Below are positions 35,087 through 43,133 of a stretch of DNA of 64,000 bases, one piece after another. Under the pieces are notes generated by a model. It worked only from the letters and a program-made list of their open reading frames with translations. It did not search any database and was not told the DNA's origin. The DNA is from Gordonia spumicola (GTDB lineage: Bacteria; Actinomycetota; Actinomycetes; Mycobacteriales; Mycobacteriaceae). Position numbers and translations under genes: made by a program. Position 1 is the first letter of the stretch; every line of letters begins with the position of its first letter. The stretch covers positions 186,001 to 250,000 of the forward strand of contig NZ_BJOV01000003.1 in NCBI RefSeq assembly GCF_009932475.1. The letters are read 5' to 3'.

Positions 35087-36004
35087 TCAGCTCTCGGACA
35101 GCCGCTGTTCGAGCCATGCCCGCAGGTCCGGGCCGTAGTCGTCGCGGGCGAGGGCGAAGTCGACGGCGGCCTTCAGGTAGCCGCCCGGATTGCCGAGGTC
35201 GTGGCGGGTGCCGCGGTGGACCACCACGTGGACCGGTTCGCCCTTCTCGATCAGCAGGGCGATGGCGTCGGTGAGCTGGAGCTCGCCGCCCGCACCGGGG
35301 GTGATCTCGCGCAGCGCGTCGAAGATCTTCCGGTCGAGGATGTACCGTCCGGCGGCCGCGAGGTTCGACGGGGCCTGGTCGGCGTCGGGCTTCTCCACCA
35401 TGCCGCGGACCTTCTTGACGTCGTCCGACGCCGGGTCGGCGTCCTCGACGTCGAACACGCCGTATGCGCTGATCGTCTCGTCCGGCACCTCGATCGCACA
35501 CAGCACGCTGCCGCCGTACCGGGCGCGCGTCACCGCCATCCGGGCGAGGACCCCGCCGGGGAGGACGAGGTCGTCGGGCAGCAGGACCGCGATGGCGTCC
35601 TCGTCGTCGGCGAGTTCGGACTCCACACACCCGACGGCGTGGCCGAGGCCGAGCGGCTTGTCCTGGATCACCGACGCGACTTCGAGCAGCGACGGGGCGT
35701 TGCGCACCTTCTCGAGCATCGCCTGTTTGCCGCGGGCCGCGAGGGTGTGTTCGAGGACGAGGTCCTCGACGAAGTGCGCGACGACACCGTCCTTGCCGGG
35801 CGAGGTGATCACGAGGAGACGCTCGGCTCCCGCCGACTTGGCCTCCTCCGCGACGAGTTCGATGCCCGGAGTGTCGACGACGGGCAGGAGCTCCTTCGGA
35901 ACCGTCTTCGTCGCGGGCAGGAAGCGAGTCCCGAGGCCGGCCGCGGGCACCACCGCGGTGTGCGGGATTCGCGGGCCGGACAACGGCTTGACGGGGTTCG
36001 ACAT
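35087..36004 (-). CDS. galU: UTP--glucose-1-phosphate uridylyltransferase
   Basis: 305 residues. VVPAAGLGTRFLPATKTVPKELLPVVD is the nucleotide-binding GXGTRXLPXTK signature with the catalytic lysine downstream. GLGHAVGCVESEL, LLPDDLVLPGG and VEKPDADQAPSNLAAAGRYI follow in the usual order. It makes UDP-glucose, needed for cell-wall glycans, trehalose and glycogen. It lies divergent from the 5-FTHF cyclo-ligase gene and upstream of glp on the same strand (73 bp), matching the mycobacterial order. Confidence 0.95.
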   Translation of the reverse strand: MSNPVKPLSGPRIPHTAVVPAAGLGTRFLPATKTVPKELLPVVDTPGIELVAEEAKSAGAERLLVITSPGKDGVVAHFVEDLVLEHTLAARGKQAMLEKVRNAPSLLEVASVIQDKPLGLGHAVGCVESELADDEDAIAVLLPDDLVLPGGVLARMAVTRARYGGSVLCAIEVPDETISAYGVFDVEDADPASDDVKKVRGMVEKPDADQAPSNLAAAGRYILDRKIFDALREITPGAGGELQLTDAIALLIEKGEPVHVVVHRGTRHDLGNPGGYLKAAVDFALARDDYGPDLRAWLEQRLSES

Positions 36005-36131
36005 GCGTCTCACTGTACGGAGGGAATCTGGCAGGATCCGATCTAGTCTCGTGTACACGTCGATCCTCGACATCAACAGATTGATGACAGACGGCGACAT
36101 CCGCCGCACGCCCCCACTGGAGGACGCCCCC

Positions 36132-36725
36132 GTGAGCTCGTCGAAGAACGACATCCGCGCCGATCTGCTCGCCGCCAGGGAACGGATGTCGCCGTTCGTG
36201 ATCGCGCAGGTCAACGCCGAGCTCGCCGAGTGGATGTACGCCCTGCCGGTGCCCGTCGCACCGGGCGACACGGTCGCGGCCTATGTCGCGGTGGGCGACG
36301 AGCCGGGCGGAACCGCGATGCTCGACGCGCTCGGAGACCGGGGACTGCGGGTGCTGCTGCCCGTCGTCCCGCCGGGGCCGCCGACCCGCCTGCTGTGGGG
36401 CGAATACCGGGGTGAGGATGCTCTGGTCCACGGTCGGTGGGATCTGCTCGAGCCCGCCGAATCCCTCGGCGCGGACGCGATCGGCGCGGCCCGCGCGATC
36501 CTGGTCCCCGCGATCGGAGCCGACCGGTCCGGCGGCAGGCTCGGGCGGGGCGCGGGCTACTACGACCGGACGTTGACGACGGCGGACGCGCCGATCATCG
36601 CCGTGGTGTACGACGACGAACTCGTCGATCGCCTACCGCAGGCCGACGACGACGTGCCCGTCGACTGGGTGCTCACTCCCGGCGGCGGTTTCATCCGCAC
36701 GCCGCACCTCACCGTGAACGAGTGA
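36132..36725 (+). CDS. 5-formyltetrahydrofolate cyclo-ligase
   Basis: 197 residues. GTG start with GGAGG nine nt upstream preferred over an ATG 48 bp earlier. Motifs: SSKNDIRADLLAARERM, the substrate stretch VAAYVAVGDEPGG, the ATP loop IGADRSGGRLGRGAGYYDRTL (a hallmark of MTHFS) and VPVDWVLTPGGGFI. It converts 5-formyl-THF to 5,10-methenyl-THF using ATP, recycling an inhibitory folate. Divergent from galU and convergent with ruc, the arrangement seen around Rv0992c. Confidence 0.9.
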   Translation: MSSSKNDIRADLLAARERMSPFVIAQVNAELAEWMYALPVPVAPGDTVAAYVAVGDEPGGTAMLDALGDRGLRVLLPVVPPGPPTRLLWGEYRGEDALVHGRWDLLEPAESLGADAIGAARAILVPAIGADRSGGRLGRGAGYYDRTLTTADAPIIAVVYDDELVDRLPQADDDVPVDWVLTPGGGFIRTPHLTVNE

Positions 36726-36728
36726 GAC

Positions 36729-36995
36729 TCAGGCGCTCGCCGCACCGGAGTCGGAGGAGGACGACGAGGAGCTGCTGCTCGACTCCGACGACGACGCCGC
36801 GGGCAGCGAACCCGAGCCCGAACGCGAGTCGGTCCGGTAGAAGCCGCTGCCCTTGAAGACGACGCCGACCGAGTTGAACAGCTTGCGCAGCTTGCCGCCG
36901 CATTCGGGGCAGACGGTCAGCGAGTCGTCGGAGAACGCCTGCACGATGTCGAACTTGTTTTCGCACACGGTGCACGCATAGCTGTAGGTTGGCAC
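36729..36995 (-). CDS. ruc: Ruc-like redox-regulated chaperone, FmdB-type zinc ribbon
   Basis: 88 residues from GTG with GGAGG eight nt upstream. Cys8/Cys11 and Cys29/Cys32 form a FmdB-family zinc ribbon (PTYSYACTVCENKFDIV ... CPECGGKLRKLF). The rest, from about residue 55, is a Ser/Gly-rich disordered tail. This is the organisation of M. tuberculosis Rv0991c (Ruc), an intrinsically disordered chaperone that is activated when the zinc cysteines are oxidised and that belongs to the HrcA heat-shock regulon. A perfect CIRCE operator lies 42 bp upstream, supporting the assignment. Confidence 0.85.
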   Translation of the reverse strand: MPTYSYACTVCENKFDIVQAFSDDSLTVCPECGGKLRKLFNSVGVVFKGSGFYRTDSRSGSGSLPAASSSESSSSSSSSSSDSGAASA

Positions 36996-37036
36996 GGGAA
37001 ACCTCCGGTCGGTCAGAACATTCAGTGTAACCGGTC

Positions 37037-37063
37037 CTGGCACTCCGCCATTCCGAGTGCCAG
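37037..37063 (-). promoter_or_regulatory. CIRCE operator (HrcA site) upstream of ruc
   Basis: CTGGCACTC-N9-GAGTGCCAG, a perfect 9-bp inverted repeat with exactly the 9-nt spacer of CIRCE elements (consensus TTAGCACTC-N9-GAGTGCTAA, with the C/G-richer actinobacterial variant). It lies between ruc and the symporter fragment. By comparison with groES/groEL2-type control, HrcA would repress ruc until heat or redox stress. Confidence 0.85.
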
Positions 37064-37100
37064 CCCGAGCCGATTCCTACAGGTCCGCCACTTCGGCCAC

Positions 37101-38534
37101 ATGATCAAGCTGATGTTCGCCGGCGAGAAGTCGGAGTCGGGCGTGTCGTCGTTCCAGGCACTGGCGATGTCGCTCGCAGGCCGCGTCGGCGCGGGCAACA
37201 TCGTGGGCGTCGCGACCGCGATCGCGTTCGGCGGCCCCGGGGCACTGTTCTGGATGTGGGCGGTCGCGTTCCTCGGAGCGTCGACGTCGTTCGTCGAATG
37301 CACCCTCGGCCAGATCTACAAGGTGAAGGACCCGCTGACCGGCGAGTACCGCGGCGGTCCCGCCTACTATCTGAGCCGAGCGCTCGCTCACACGAAGGCG
37401 TCCACTCCGTTCAAGATCTACGGCATGGTCTTCGCGGCCGTGACGATCGTGGCCTGCGGTGTCCTGATGCCGAACATCCAGGCGAACTCGATCGCCGAGG
37501 GCGCGACCAACGCGTGGGGCACCGAGAAGTGGCTCATCGGCGCCATCACCATGCTGTTCCTCGCGTTCGTGATCATCGGCGGCGTCAAACGCATCGCCAC
37601 CTTCGCCGGTGTCGTCGTCCCCTTCATGGCGATCGTCTACATCCTCGTCGCGATCGTCGTGGTGATCGCGAACGTGTCGGAGATCCCCGAGGTCCTGCGC
37701 CTGATCTTCTCGAGCGCATTCGGCGCCGACGCGGCGTTCGGCGCGATCCTCGGCTCGGCGATCATGTGGGGCGTCAAGCGCGGCATCTACTCGAATGAGG
37801 CCGGTCAGGGCACCGGCCCGCACTCGGCGGCCGCCGCCGAGGTGAGCCACCCGGCCAAGCAGGGCCTGGTCCAGGCGTTCGCCGTGTACGTCGACACCCT
37901 GTTCGTCTGCACCGCCACCGGCTTCCTGATCTTGTCGACCGGCGCGTACCGCGTGTACTCGGGCGAGTCGGCCGACGGCGCGATCATGCAGGAATCCGCC
38001 GTGCTCGACGCCGCGGGCGTCAAAGCGGGCGACGGCCCCGGCGCCGCGTACGTCCAGGAGGGCATGGACACCCTGTGGGACGGCGCGGGCGCGTCGTTCG
38101 TGGCGATCTCGCTGGCGTTCTTCTGCTTCACCACGATCGTCGCCTACTACTACATGGCCGAGACGAATCTCCGATTCATGCTGGGCGACGCCGCGACCAA
38201 GCCCTTCCGGTTCATCGCCGACACCGTCGGCGGCAACGTCAACCGCCTGCTGCAGCTGGTGATCTGCCTGTCCGTGCTCTCGGGCGCGATCGCCTCGGCG
38301 AAGGACGCGTGGGCGCTCGGCGACATCGGCGTCGGCACCATGGCGTGGCTCAACATCATCGGCATCCTGATCCTGCAGGGGCCCGCGTACAAGGCGCTCC
38401 GCGACTACGAGCGGCAGAAGAAGATGGGCGCCGACCCGGTCTTCGAACCCCGCAAGCTCGGCATCCTCGGAGCGACGTTCTGGGAGACGTACGTCCCGCC
38501 GTCGCCGACCAAGGAGCAGAAGGTTCAGGTCTGA
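37101..38534 (+). CDS. Alanine/glycine:cation symporter (AGCS), apparently 5'-truncated
   Basis: 477 residues from the ATG at MIKLMFAGEK. Family motifs: SGVSSFQALAMSLAGRVGAGNIVGVATAI, FWMWAVAFLGASTSFVECTL, and KRGIYSNEAGQGTGPHSAAAAEVSHPAKQGL. AGCS carriers normally begin with an extra helix before RFLQVRHFGHM. The codons immediately upstream of the ATG do encode RFLQVRHFGH in frame, but beyond them the reading is non-membrane and lacks a start; only about 100 bp separates this from ruc. The first transmembrane helix (about 55-60 residues) is therefore missing. It would move Na+ or H+ with alanine or glycine if functional. Confidence 0.8.
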   Translation: MIKLMFAGEKSESGVSSFQALAMSLAGRVGAGNIVGVATAIAFGGPGALFWMWAVAFLGASTSFVECTLGQIYKVKDPLTGEYRGGPAYYLSRALAHTKASTPFKIYGMVFAAVTIVACGVLMPNIQANSIAEGATNAWGTEKWLIGAITMLFLAFVIIGGVKRIATFAGVVVPFMAIVYILVAIVVVIANVSEIPEVLRLIFSSAFGADAAFGAILGSAIMWGVKRGIYSNEAGQGTGPHSAAAAEVSHPAKQGLVQAFAVYVDTLFVCTATGFLILSTGAYRVYSGESADGAIMQESAVLDAAGVKAGDGPGAAYVQEGMDTLWDGAGASFVAISLAFFCFTTIVAYYYMAETNLRFMLGDAATKPFRFIADTVGGNVNRLLQLVICLSVLSGAIASAKDAWALGDIGVGTMAWLNIIGILILQGPAYKALRDYERQKKMGADPVFEPRKLGILGATFWETYVPPSPTKEQKVQV

Positions 38535-38552
38535 CGGACGCCGCACAGCACG

Positions 38553-38585
38553 AGGCCCGGGTCCCCCGCATCGGGGGCCGGGCCT
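38553..38585. terminator. Bidirectional terminator between AGCS and nhaA
   Basis: AGGCCCGG-gt-CCCCCG pairs with CGGGGG-CCGGGCCT around a CAT loop. It lies between the convergent 3' ends of the symporter and nhaA and can end both. Confidence 0.75.
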
Positions 38586-38603
38586 TCGCCGTTCGGGCGT
38601 GTC

Positions 38604-39854
38604 TCAGATCACGCGCTTGTCCATGTCGGGGACACCGTCGCGGTTCTCGTCGTCCGAGCGGACCCGGCGTGCGTCCCACCGCAGGAGCACGGCGCCGAGG
38701 ACCGCCGCGGTCAGCGAACCGACGAGGATGCCGACCTTCGCGGCAGGCTGGTGGTCCGCGGACAGTCCCGACTCCGGCGAGAACGACAGTTCGGCGATCA
38801 ACAGTGCGACGGTGAAACCGATGCCGGTCAGCAGGCCGACGGGCAGCAGGTCGCGCAGTCCGATCGCGTCCGGCAGTCGCAGCGGGGTGATCCGGGTGAC
38901 GACGGCGACGGTCGCCATCACGCCGATCACCTTTCCGACGACGAGTCCGGCGAAGACGCCGACGCTGACCGGCTGGACGATGTGTCCCAGCCCGACGACG
39001 GTGACGCCCGCCGACGCGAAGGCGAACAGCGGAAGCGCGACGGCCGTCGACACCGGCGTCACCCGCTCCCCGATCGTCTCCGTCCGCGGCCGAGGCTCGC
39101 CCGCCCGCGCGAGCGCCGGGACGGTGAAGCCGAGCAGGACACCGGCGACCGTCGCGTGCACGCCCGACGCGTGAACGAATCCCCACGCCGCGATCGCCAC
39201 CGGGATCAGCAGCCATACGCGGATTCGTGCCATCCGTACGAGAACGCCGAACACCGCGACGAACACGAGACCCGCGGCGAGCATCCCGATGTCGATGGAA
39301 TCGGTGTACACGGTGGCGATCACGGCGATGCCGAGCAGATCGTCGACGACGGCGAGGGTCATCAGGAACACCCGGAGTGCCACGGGCAGCCCCCGCCCGA
39401 ACACGGCGAGAACCGCCAGCGCGAACGCGATGTCGGTCGCGGTGGGCGTCGCCCATCCGCGCAGCGCCTCCGGCTCCAGGGAGCCGACGATCGACGCGTA
39501 GACGAGCGCGGGCACGATCATTCCGCCGACGGCCGCGGCGATCGGCACCCCTGCGCTGCGCGGATTCCGCAGGCTCCCCGCGACGAACTCCTGCTTCAAC
39601 TCGACGCCGACCACGAAGAAGAAGATCGCGAGCAGACCGTCGGACGCCCACTGCGCGAGCGTCAGATTCAGGTGCAGGGAATCGGGCCCGAAAGTCACTG
39701 CCAGCAGATCGTGATAGGCGTCGCGCCAGGGCGAATTGGCCCAGACCAGAGCTATGACGGCAGCCGCCATGAGGAGGATTCCGCCGGTGGTGTCCGACCC
39801 GATCCACGCCCTCAATCGATCAATCGATCTGAATCTGACAGCCGACTGTTCCAT
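38604..39854 (-). CDS. nhaA: Na+/H+ antiporter NhaA
   Basis: 416 residues from the ATG at MEQSAVRFRS. NhaA pattern: GGILLMAAAVIALVWANSPW, LAIFFFVVGVELKQEFVAG, the ion site TPTATDIAFALAVLAVFG and MTLAVVDDLLGIAVIATVY (adjacent aspartates that bind Na+/H+), and GLLTGIGFTVALLIAELSF. It trades about 2 H+ for 1 Na+ and is pH-regulated. The charged C-terminal tail ends at the terminator. Weak ribosome site, so the start is by family length. Confidence 0.93.
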   Translation of the reverse strand: MEQSAVRFRSIDRLRAWIGSDTTGGILLMAAAVIALVWANSPWRDAYHDLLAVTFGPDSLHLNLTLAQWASDGLLAIFFFVVGVELKQEFVAGSLRNPRSAGVPIAAAVGGMIVPALVYASIVGSLEPEALRGWATPTATDIAFALAVLAVFGRGLPVALRVFLMTLAVVDDLLGIAVIATVYTDSIDIGMLAAGLVFVAVFGVLVRMARIRVWLLIPVAIAAWGFVHASGVHATVAGVLLGFTVPALARAGEPRPRTETIGERVTPVSTAVALPLFAFASAGVTVVGLGHIVQPVSVGVFAGLVVGKVIGVMATVAVVTRITPLRLPDAIGLRDLLPVGLLTGIGFTVALLIAELSFSPESGLSADHQPAAKVGILVGSLTAAVLGAVLLRWDARRVRSDDENRDGVPDMDKRVI

Positions 39855-39968
39855 CTGTCTAGTTTCGCAGACGGTCACCGCCTGTGGACGACTGCCTCGA
39901 TTCCGCCGAGTTGTCCACAATCGCGGTGGACATCATTGATCGACGCCGAATCGACGTACATTTCCGGC

Positions 39969-40607
39969 ATGAGAGACGCCGCCGAACACCGAGATCTCGA
40001 CCCGTCGCTGCTCGACCGGCTGCGCAGTGTCGCCGCGCCGGGATGGGCGCGCTCGGTTGCCTTGCGGCGTACCGCGGCCGTCGTGCTGGTGCTTGCTGCC
40101 GGGGTACTGAGCGTCGTCGAGTCCAGGACCGCCGCGGCACCGACCGCGGTCGTCGCGACGCGCGACCTGCGCCCCGGAACTGCACTCACACAGTCCGACG
40201 TCCGGCTCGCCCCGGTGCCCGCGAGCCTCATGCCCGACGACGCCCCGTCGCTCGGCGATGTCACCGGGGCCCGCGTCACGGGGCCCGTCCACGCAGGCGA
40301 GATCATCGCGCGTCACCGTCTCCTCGACTCGCGGCTCCCCGCGGAGCTGACCGGCGACGCCGACGCCCGCCTCGTCCCCGTCCGGCCGGCCGACGATTCG
40401 TCGACGGTCTTCATCCGCACCGGCGACGCCGTCGACCTCCTCACCGAGGACGGCGACGTCCTCGCCCGGAACGCGACCGTCGCACTGACCCCGCAAACCG
40501 ACGGGCCCGAGCGCGCCGGGCCCGTCCTGGTGGCGCTTCCCGCCGCGGCCGCGCATCGGGTGGCGGCCGCGGGCCTGCGTGAACAGATCACATTCGTCTT
40601 GCATTGA
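39969..40607 (+). CDS. SAF-domain protein, CpaB/RcpC-like
   Basis: 212 residues. One N-terminal anchor (TAAVVLVLAAGVLSVVES) then a SAF domain at about residues 55-110 (VATRDLRPGTALTQSDVRLA, GPVHAGEIIARHRLLD). The C-terminal part resembles the CpaB/RcpC second half (VRPADDSSTVFIRTGDAVDL). RcpC proteins act in Flp/tad pilus assembly, but no tad genes are visible. It stands alone between nhaA and mscL. Function unresolved; the SAF call is secure, the pilus role is not. Confidence 0.72.
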   Translation: MRDAAEHRDLDPSLLDRLRSVAAPGWARSVALRRTAAVVLVLAAGVLSVVESRTAAAPTAVVATRDLRPGTALTQSDVRLAPVPASLMPDDAPSLGDVTGARVTGPVHAGEIIARHRLLDSRLPAELTGDADARLVPVRPADDSSTVFIRTGDAVDLLTEDGDVLARNATVALTPQTDGPERAGPVLVALPAAAAHRVAAAGLREQITFVLH

Positions 40608-40704
40608 ATTTCGATCACTACTGGAATGTTGTAGCGAAATGACAGCGATGCTGCATTACACTCAGCCGAGTAACGGCACATCGAATAGTCATAGGGGGAG
40701 CCTC

Positions 40705-41601
40705 GTGCTCAAAGGATTCAAAGACTTCCTGATGCGCGGGAACGTCGTCGAATTGGCCACCGCGGTCATCATCGGCGCCGCATTCACTGCGATCGTCACC
40801 GCATTCACCGAGAAGATCATCAACCCGCTGATCGCGGCGATCCCGATCGGGACCGACTACAGCGGACTCGGCTTCTTCCTTCGACACCAAGACGGGCCGG
40901 GCGGCACGAGCGTCGGAATGGACGGCACCTTCGTCGATTTCGGCGCCGTGGTCACCGCGCTGATCAACTTCGTGATCGTCGCCGCCGTGGTCTACTTCCT
41001 GATCGTCCTTCCGTTCAACAAGCTGACGGAACTCCGGAAGCTCGGCGACGACGTCGAGGACGACGAGGTCTCGCTGCTCACCGAGATCCGCGACCTGCTC
41101 GACCCCGACGCCAAGGACCGCAAGGCCGCGGAGCTGGCCGCTGCCAAGGCCGCGGCCGACGCCGATGAGACCCGCCTGCGCGATGAGGCCGCCCGCGCCG
41201 AAGCGGCCCGTGTCGACGCACTCGCCGCACAGCAGACCGCGTTCGGCGAACAGCCCGTGTACGGCGAGCAGCGGTCGTACGGCGAGCAGCCGCAGCAGCC
41301 GTCGTACGCAGAGCCCGTCGAGCAGCCCGGATACGACGCACCGGGGGCGACGACGCAGTTCGCGCCCCCGTCCCAGGCGCCGCAGCCACACGCACAGCAG
41401 CCGTACGGCCAGCCGCAGCCGCCCGTCGGCCCGCCCAGCGGCGGCTTCCCGACCCCCAATCCGGCTCCGGGCCAGTACCCGCCGCCCGGCAACCTGCCGC
41501 CCGGTCAGTACGCGCCCGGCCAGTACCCGCCGCCCGCCGATCCGGGCCAGTACCCGCCGCCGGGACAGTTCCCCGGCGACCGTCCGCGTCACTCCCGCTG
41601 A
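40705..41601 (+). CDS. mscL: Large-conductance mechanosensitive channel MscL with extended C-terminal tail
   Basis: 298 residues from GTG preceded by AGGGGGAG. The channel part is normal: MLKGFKDFLMRGNVVELATA, VIIGAAFTAIVTAFTEKIIN, the second helix VTALINFVIVAAVVYFLIVL and the charged bundle LTEIRDLLDPDAKDRKAAEL, complete by about residue 150. The remaining 150 residues are an Ala/Glu-rich helix and a Pro/Gln/Gly/Tyr tail with repeats such as YGEQPxxP and GQYPPPGN. Typical MscL is 120-160 residues. It opens under membrane tension to release osmolytes. Followed by a terminator. Confidence 0.93.
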   Translation: MLKGFKDFLMRGNVVELATAVIIGAAFTAIVTAFTEKIINPLIAAIPIGTDYSGLGFFLRHQDGPGGTSVGMDGTFVDFGAVVTALINFVIVAAVVYFLIVLPFNKLTELRKLGDDVEDDEVSLLTEIRDLLDPDAKDRKAAELAAAKAAADADETRLRDEAARAEAARVDALAAQQTAFGEQPVYGEQRSYGEQPQQPSYAEPVEQPGYDAPGATTQFAPPSQAPQPHAQQPYGQPQPPVGPPSGGFPTPNPAPGQYPPPGNLPPGQYAPGQYPPPADPGQYPPPGQFPGDRPRHSR

Positions 41602-41613
41602 CCGATCCGACCT

Positions 41614-41652
41614 GAAGAAGGCTCCGTTCTGTGCCGGAACGGGGCCTTCTTC
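41614..41652 (+). terminator. Terminator after mscL
   Basis: GAAGAAGGCTCCGTTC pairs with GAACGGGGCCTTCTTC around TGTGCCG, allowing for G-T and one mismatch. It starts 12 nt after the mscL stop and separates it from the heme-oxygenase promoter. Confidence 0.75.
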
Positions 41653-41670
41653 GCGCTCTGCGCTCGACGG

Positions 41671-41690
41671 TGTTAGGTTTGCCTCAGAAT
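41671..41690 (+). promoter_or_regulatory. DtxR/IdeR iron-box-like site before heme oxygenase
   Basis: TGTTAGGTTTGCCTCAGAAT, 25-45 bp upstream of the start codon. The left half and centre follow the iron-box pattern TTAGGTTAG(C/G)CTAACCTAA; the right half diverges. Iron-dependent repression of heme oxygenase is the known logic in Corynebacterium and mycobacteria. Confidence 0.5.
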
Positions 41691-41714
41691 TACACTCACG
41701 ATGGAGGCTCTGCC

Positions 41715-42380
41715 ATGACCGTCGACACCGCCACGGTCGTCGCGCCCGAAGACACCTTGTCCGCAGCCATGAAGAAGGGCTCCGCGGCCGAGCACGATCA
41801 GGCCGAGGGCTCGTCGTTCATGTCGGACCTGCTCGGCGGGAAGATGCCCGCCGACGGGTACGTCGCTTACCTGCGCCGCCTCCGTCCCGTGTACGAGGCC
41901 CTGGAGTCGACCGCGCGGGCGCTCGCCGCGGACCCGATCGCGTCGAAGGTGATCGATCCGGCCCTGGACCGACTGGCGACGATCGACGCCGATCTCGAGC
42001 ATTGGGCGCCGGGCGCCGACCAGAGTGTCGACTCCCCCGCGGCGACCGCGTACGCACAGCGCATCCTCGCCTCGGCGGAGTGGGGCGGGTCGTTCGTCGC
42101 TCACCACTACACGCGGTACCTCGGCGACCTGTCGGGCGGCCAGGCGATCGGACGGATCCTCGACCGCAACTTCGAACTCGACGGTGCGGGGATCTCGTTC
42201 TACGCGTTCGATGAGGTCGGCAAGGTCAAGCCGTACAAGGACGACTACCGCGACCGTCTCGACGAGATCGGCGCGACGCTGTCCCAGCAGGAACGCGCCC
42301 GCCTCGTAGACGAGGTGAAGGCGGCGTTCAACCTCAATCAGGCGCTGTTCGCCGAACTCGGCGCGCTGTACCCGTCCTGA
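41715..42380 (+). CDS. hmuO: Biliverdin-producing heme oxygenase
   Basis: 221 residues; GGAGG precedes the ATG. Heme oxygenase features: LSAAMKKGSAAEHDQAEGSS, where the proximal histidine is in AEHDQAE, YVAYLRRLRPVYEALE, and the distal-helix motif HHYTRYLGDLSGGQAIGRIL (GDLSGG). It opens heme to biliverdin, CO and Fe2+, releasing iron. An iron-box-like site upstream supports iron control. No heme transporter genes are adjacent. Confidence 0.93.
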   Translation: MTVDTATVVAPEDTLSAAMKKGSAAEHDQAEGSSFMSDLLGGKMPADGYVAYLRRLRPVYEALESTARALAADPIASKVIDPALDRLATIDADLEHWAPGADQSVDSPAATAYAQRILASAEWGGSFVAHHYTRYLGDLSGGQAIGRILDRNFELDGAGISFYAFDEVGKVKPYKDDYRDRLDEIGATLSQQERARLVDEVKAAFNLNQALFAELGALYPS

Positions 42381-42394
42381 CGCTCGGGGCGCCG

Positions 42395-42565
42395 TCAGCC
42401 GTGGTGGGGTGGACGGTTCTCGTCGTACCAGTCGCGGCCGCGGGCGGTGTGGCGACTCTCTCCCGGTTCGACGATCTGCTCGGGGAGGTCGTCGCCGAAG
42501 ACCGCGTCGAGTCGGCGGCGACGCTCCCAGTCGGCCTCGTCGAAGGTCGTCGACTCAGATGTCAC
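42395..42565 (-). CDS. Small conserved hypothetical protein downstream of moaB2
   Basis: 56 residues from GTG, overlapping the moaB2 stop region by 11 bp. Reads MTSESTTFDEADWERRRRLD, then AVFGDDLPEQIVEPGESRHT and ends ARGRDWYDENRPPHHG. Strong GC third-position bias and a compact, charged composition typical of small conserved actinobacterial proteins. No function recognised. Confidence 0.65.
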   Translation of the reverse strand: MTSESTTFDEADWERRRRLDAVFGDDLPEQIVEPGESRHTARGRDWYDENRPPHHG

Positions 42566-43112
42566 TGAGATGCCCGATGACGTAGCGCGCCAACGGGATC
42601 AGCGTCGCCATGCCGTCGCGGACGGCGGCGCGGGAGTCGGCGATGTTGACGACGACCGTCTGCCCGGAGATGCCCGCGAGTCCGCGGGACAGTCCACCGT
42701 CGGTCGCTCCGGCCGACAGGCCCGAGCTGCGGATGGCCTCCTCGATGCCCTGCAGACGCCGGTCGAGCAGCGGCTCGGTGGCCTCCGGCGTCACATCGCG
42801 CGCCGCGACGCCGACGCCGCCGACCGACACCACCAGGTCGACGCCGCCGATGACGGCCGTGTTCAACGTGTTGCGGATCTCGACCTCGTCACCGGGGACG
42901 GTGACCGTCGCGTCGACGTGGAACTCGGCTTCTTCCAGCAGTTCGCCGACCAGCGGTCCGAGGGAACTCGGCCCCTCGCCGTGGGCGACGCGGTCGTCGA
43001 TCACGACCACCAGCGCCCGGGCGAAGCCGTCGCCCGCCGTCGCAGGCGACAAGGAGGAGCGTGCCGCCGCGTCGGCTGCCTGAGCGTCTGCGTCGTCGAG
43101 GATGTCGGTCAT
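42555..43112 (-). CDS. moaB2: MogA/MoaB family molybdenum cofactor protein
   Basis: 185 residues. GFARALVVVIDDRVAHGEGP, a VDLVVSVGGVGVAARDVTPEATEPLLDRRL stretch (variant of the MPT-binding GGTG...TPEA motif) and GISGQTVVVNIADSRAAVRDG identify a MogA/MoaB fold. The family adenylates molybdopterin or is a related subunit. The GGTG motif reads GGVG, so catalysis may be weak. Its position next to pepD matches Rv0984. Confidence 0.85.
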   Translation of the reverse strand: MTDILDDADAQAADAAARSSLSPATAGDGFARALVVVIDDRVAHGEGPSSLGPLVGELLEEAEFHVDATVTVPGDEVEIRNTLNTAVIGGVDLVVSVGGVGVAARDVTPEATEPLLDRRLQGIEEAIRSSGLSAGATDGGLSRGLAGISGQTVVVNIADSRAAVRDGMATLIPLARYVIGHLSDI

Positions 43113-43133
43113 GTCGGCCTCTCTAGTAAGTAG

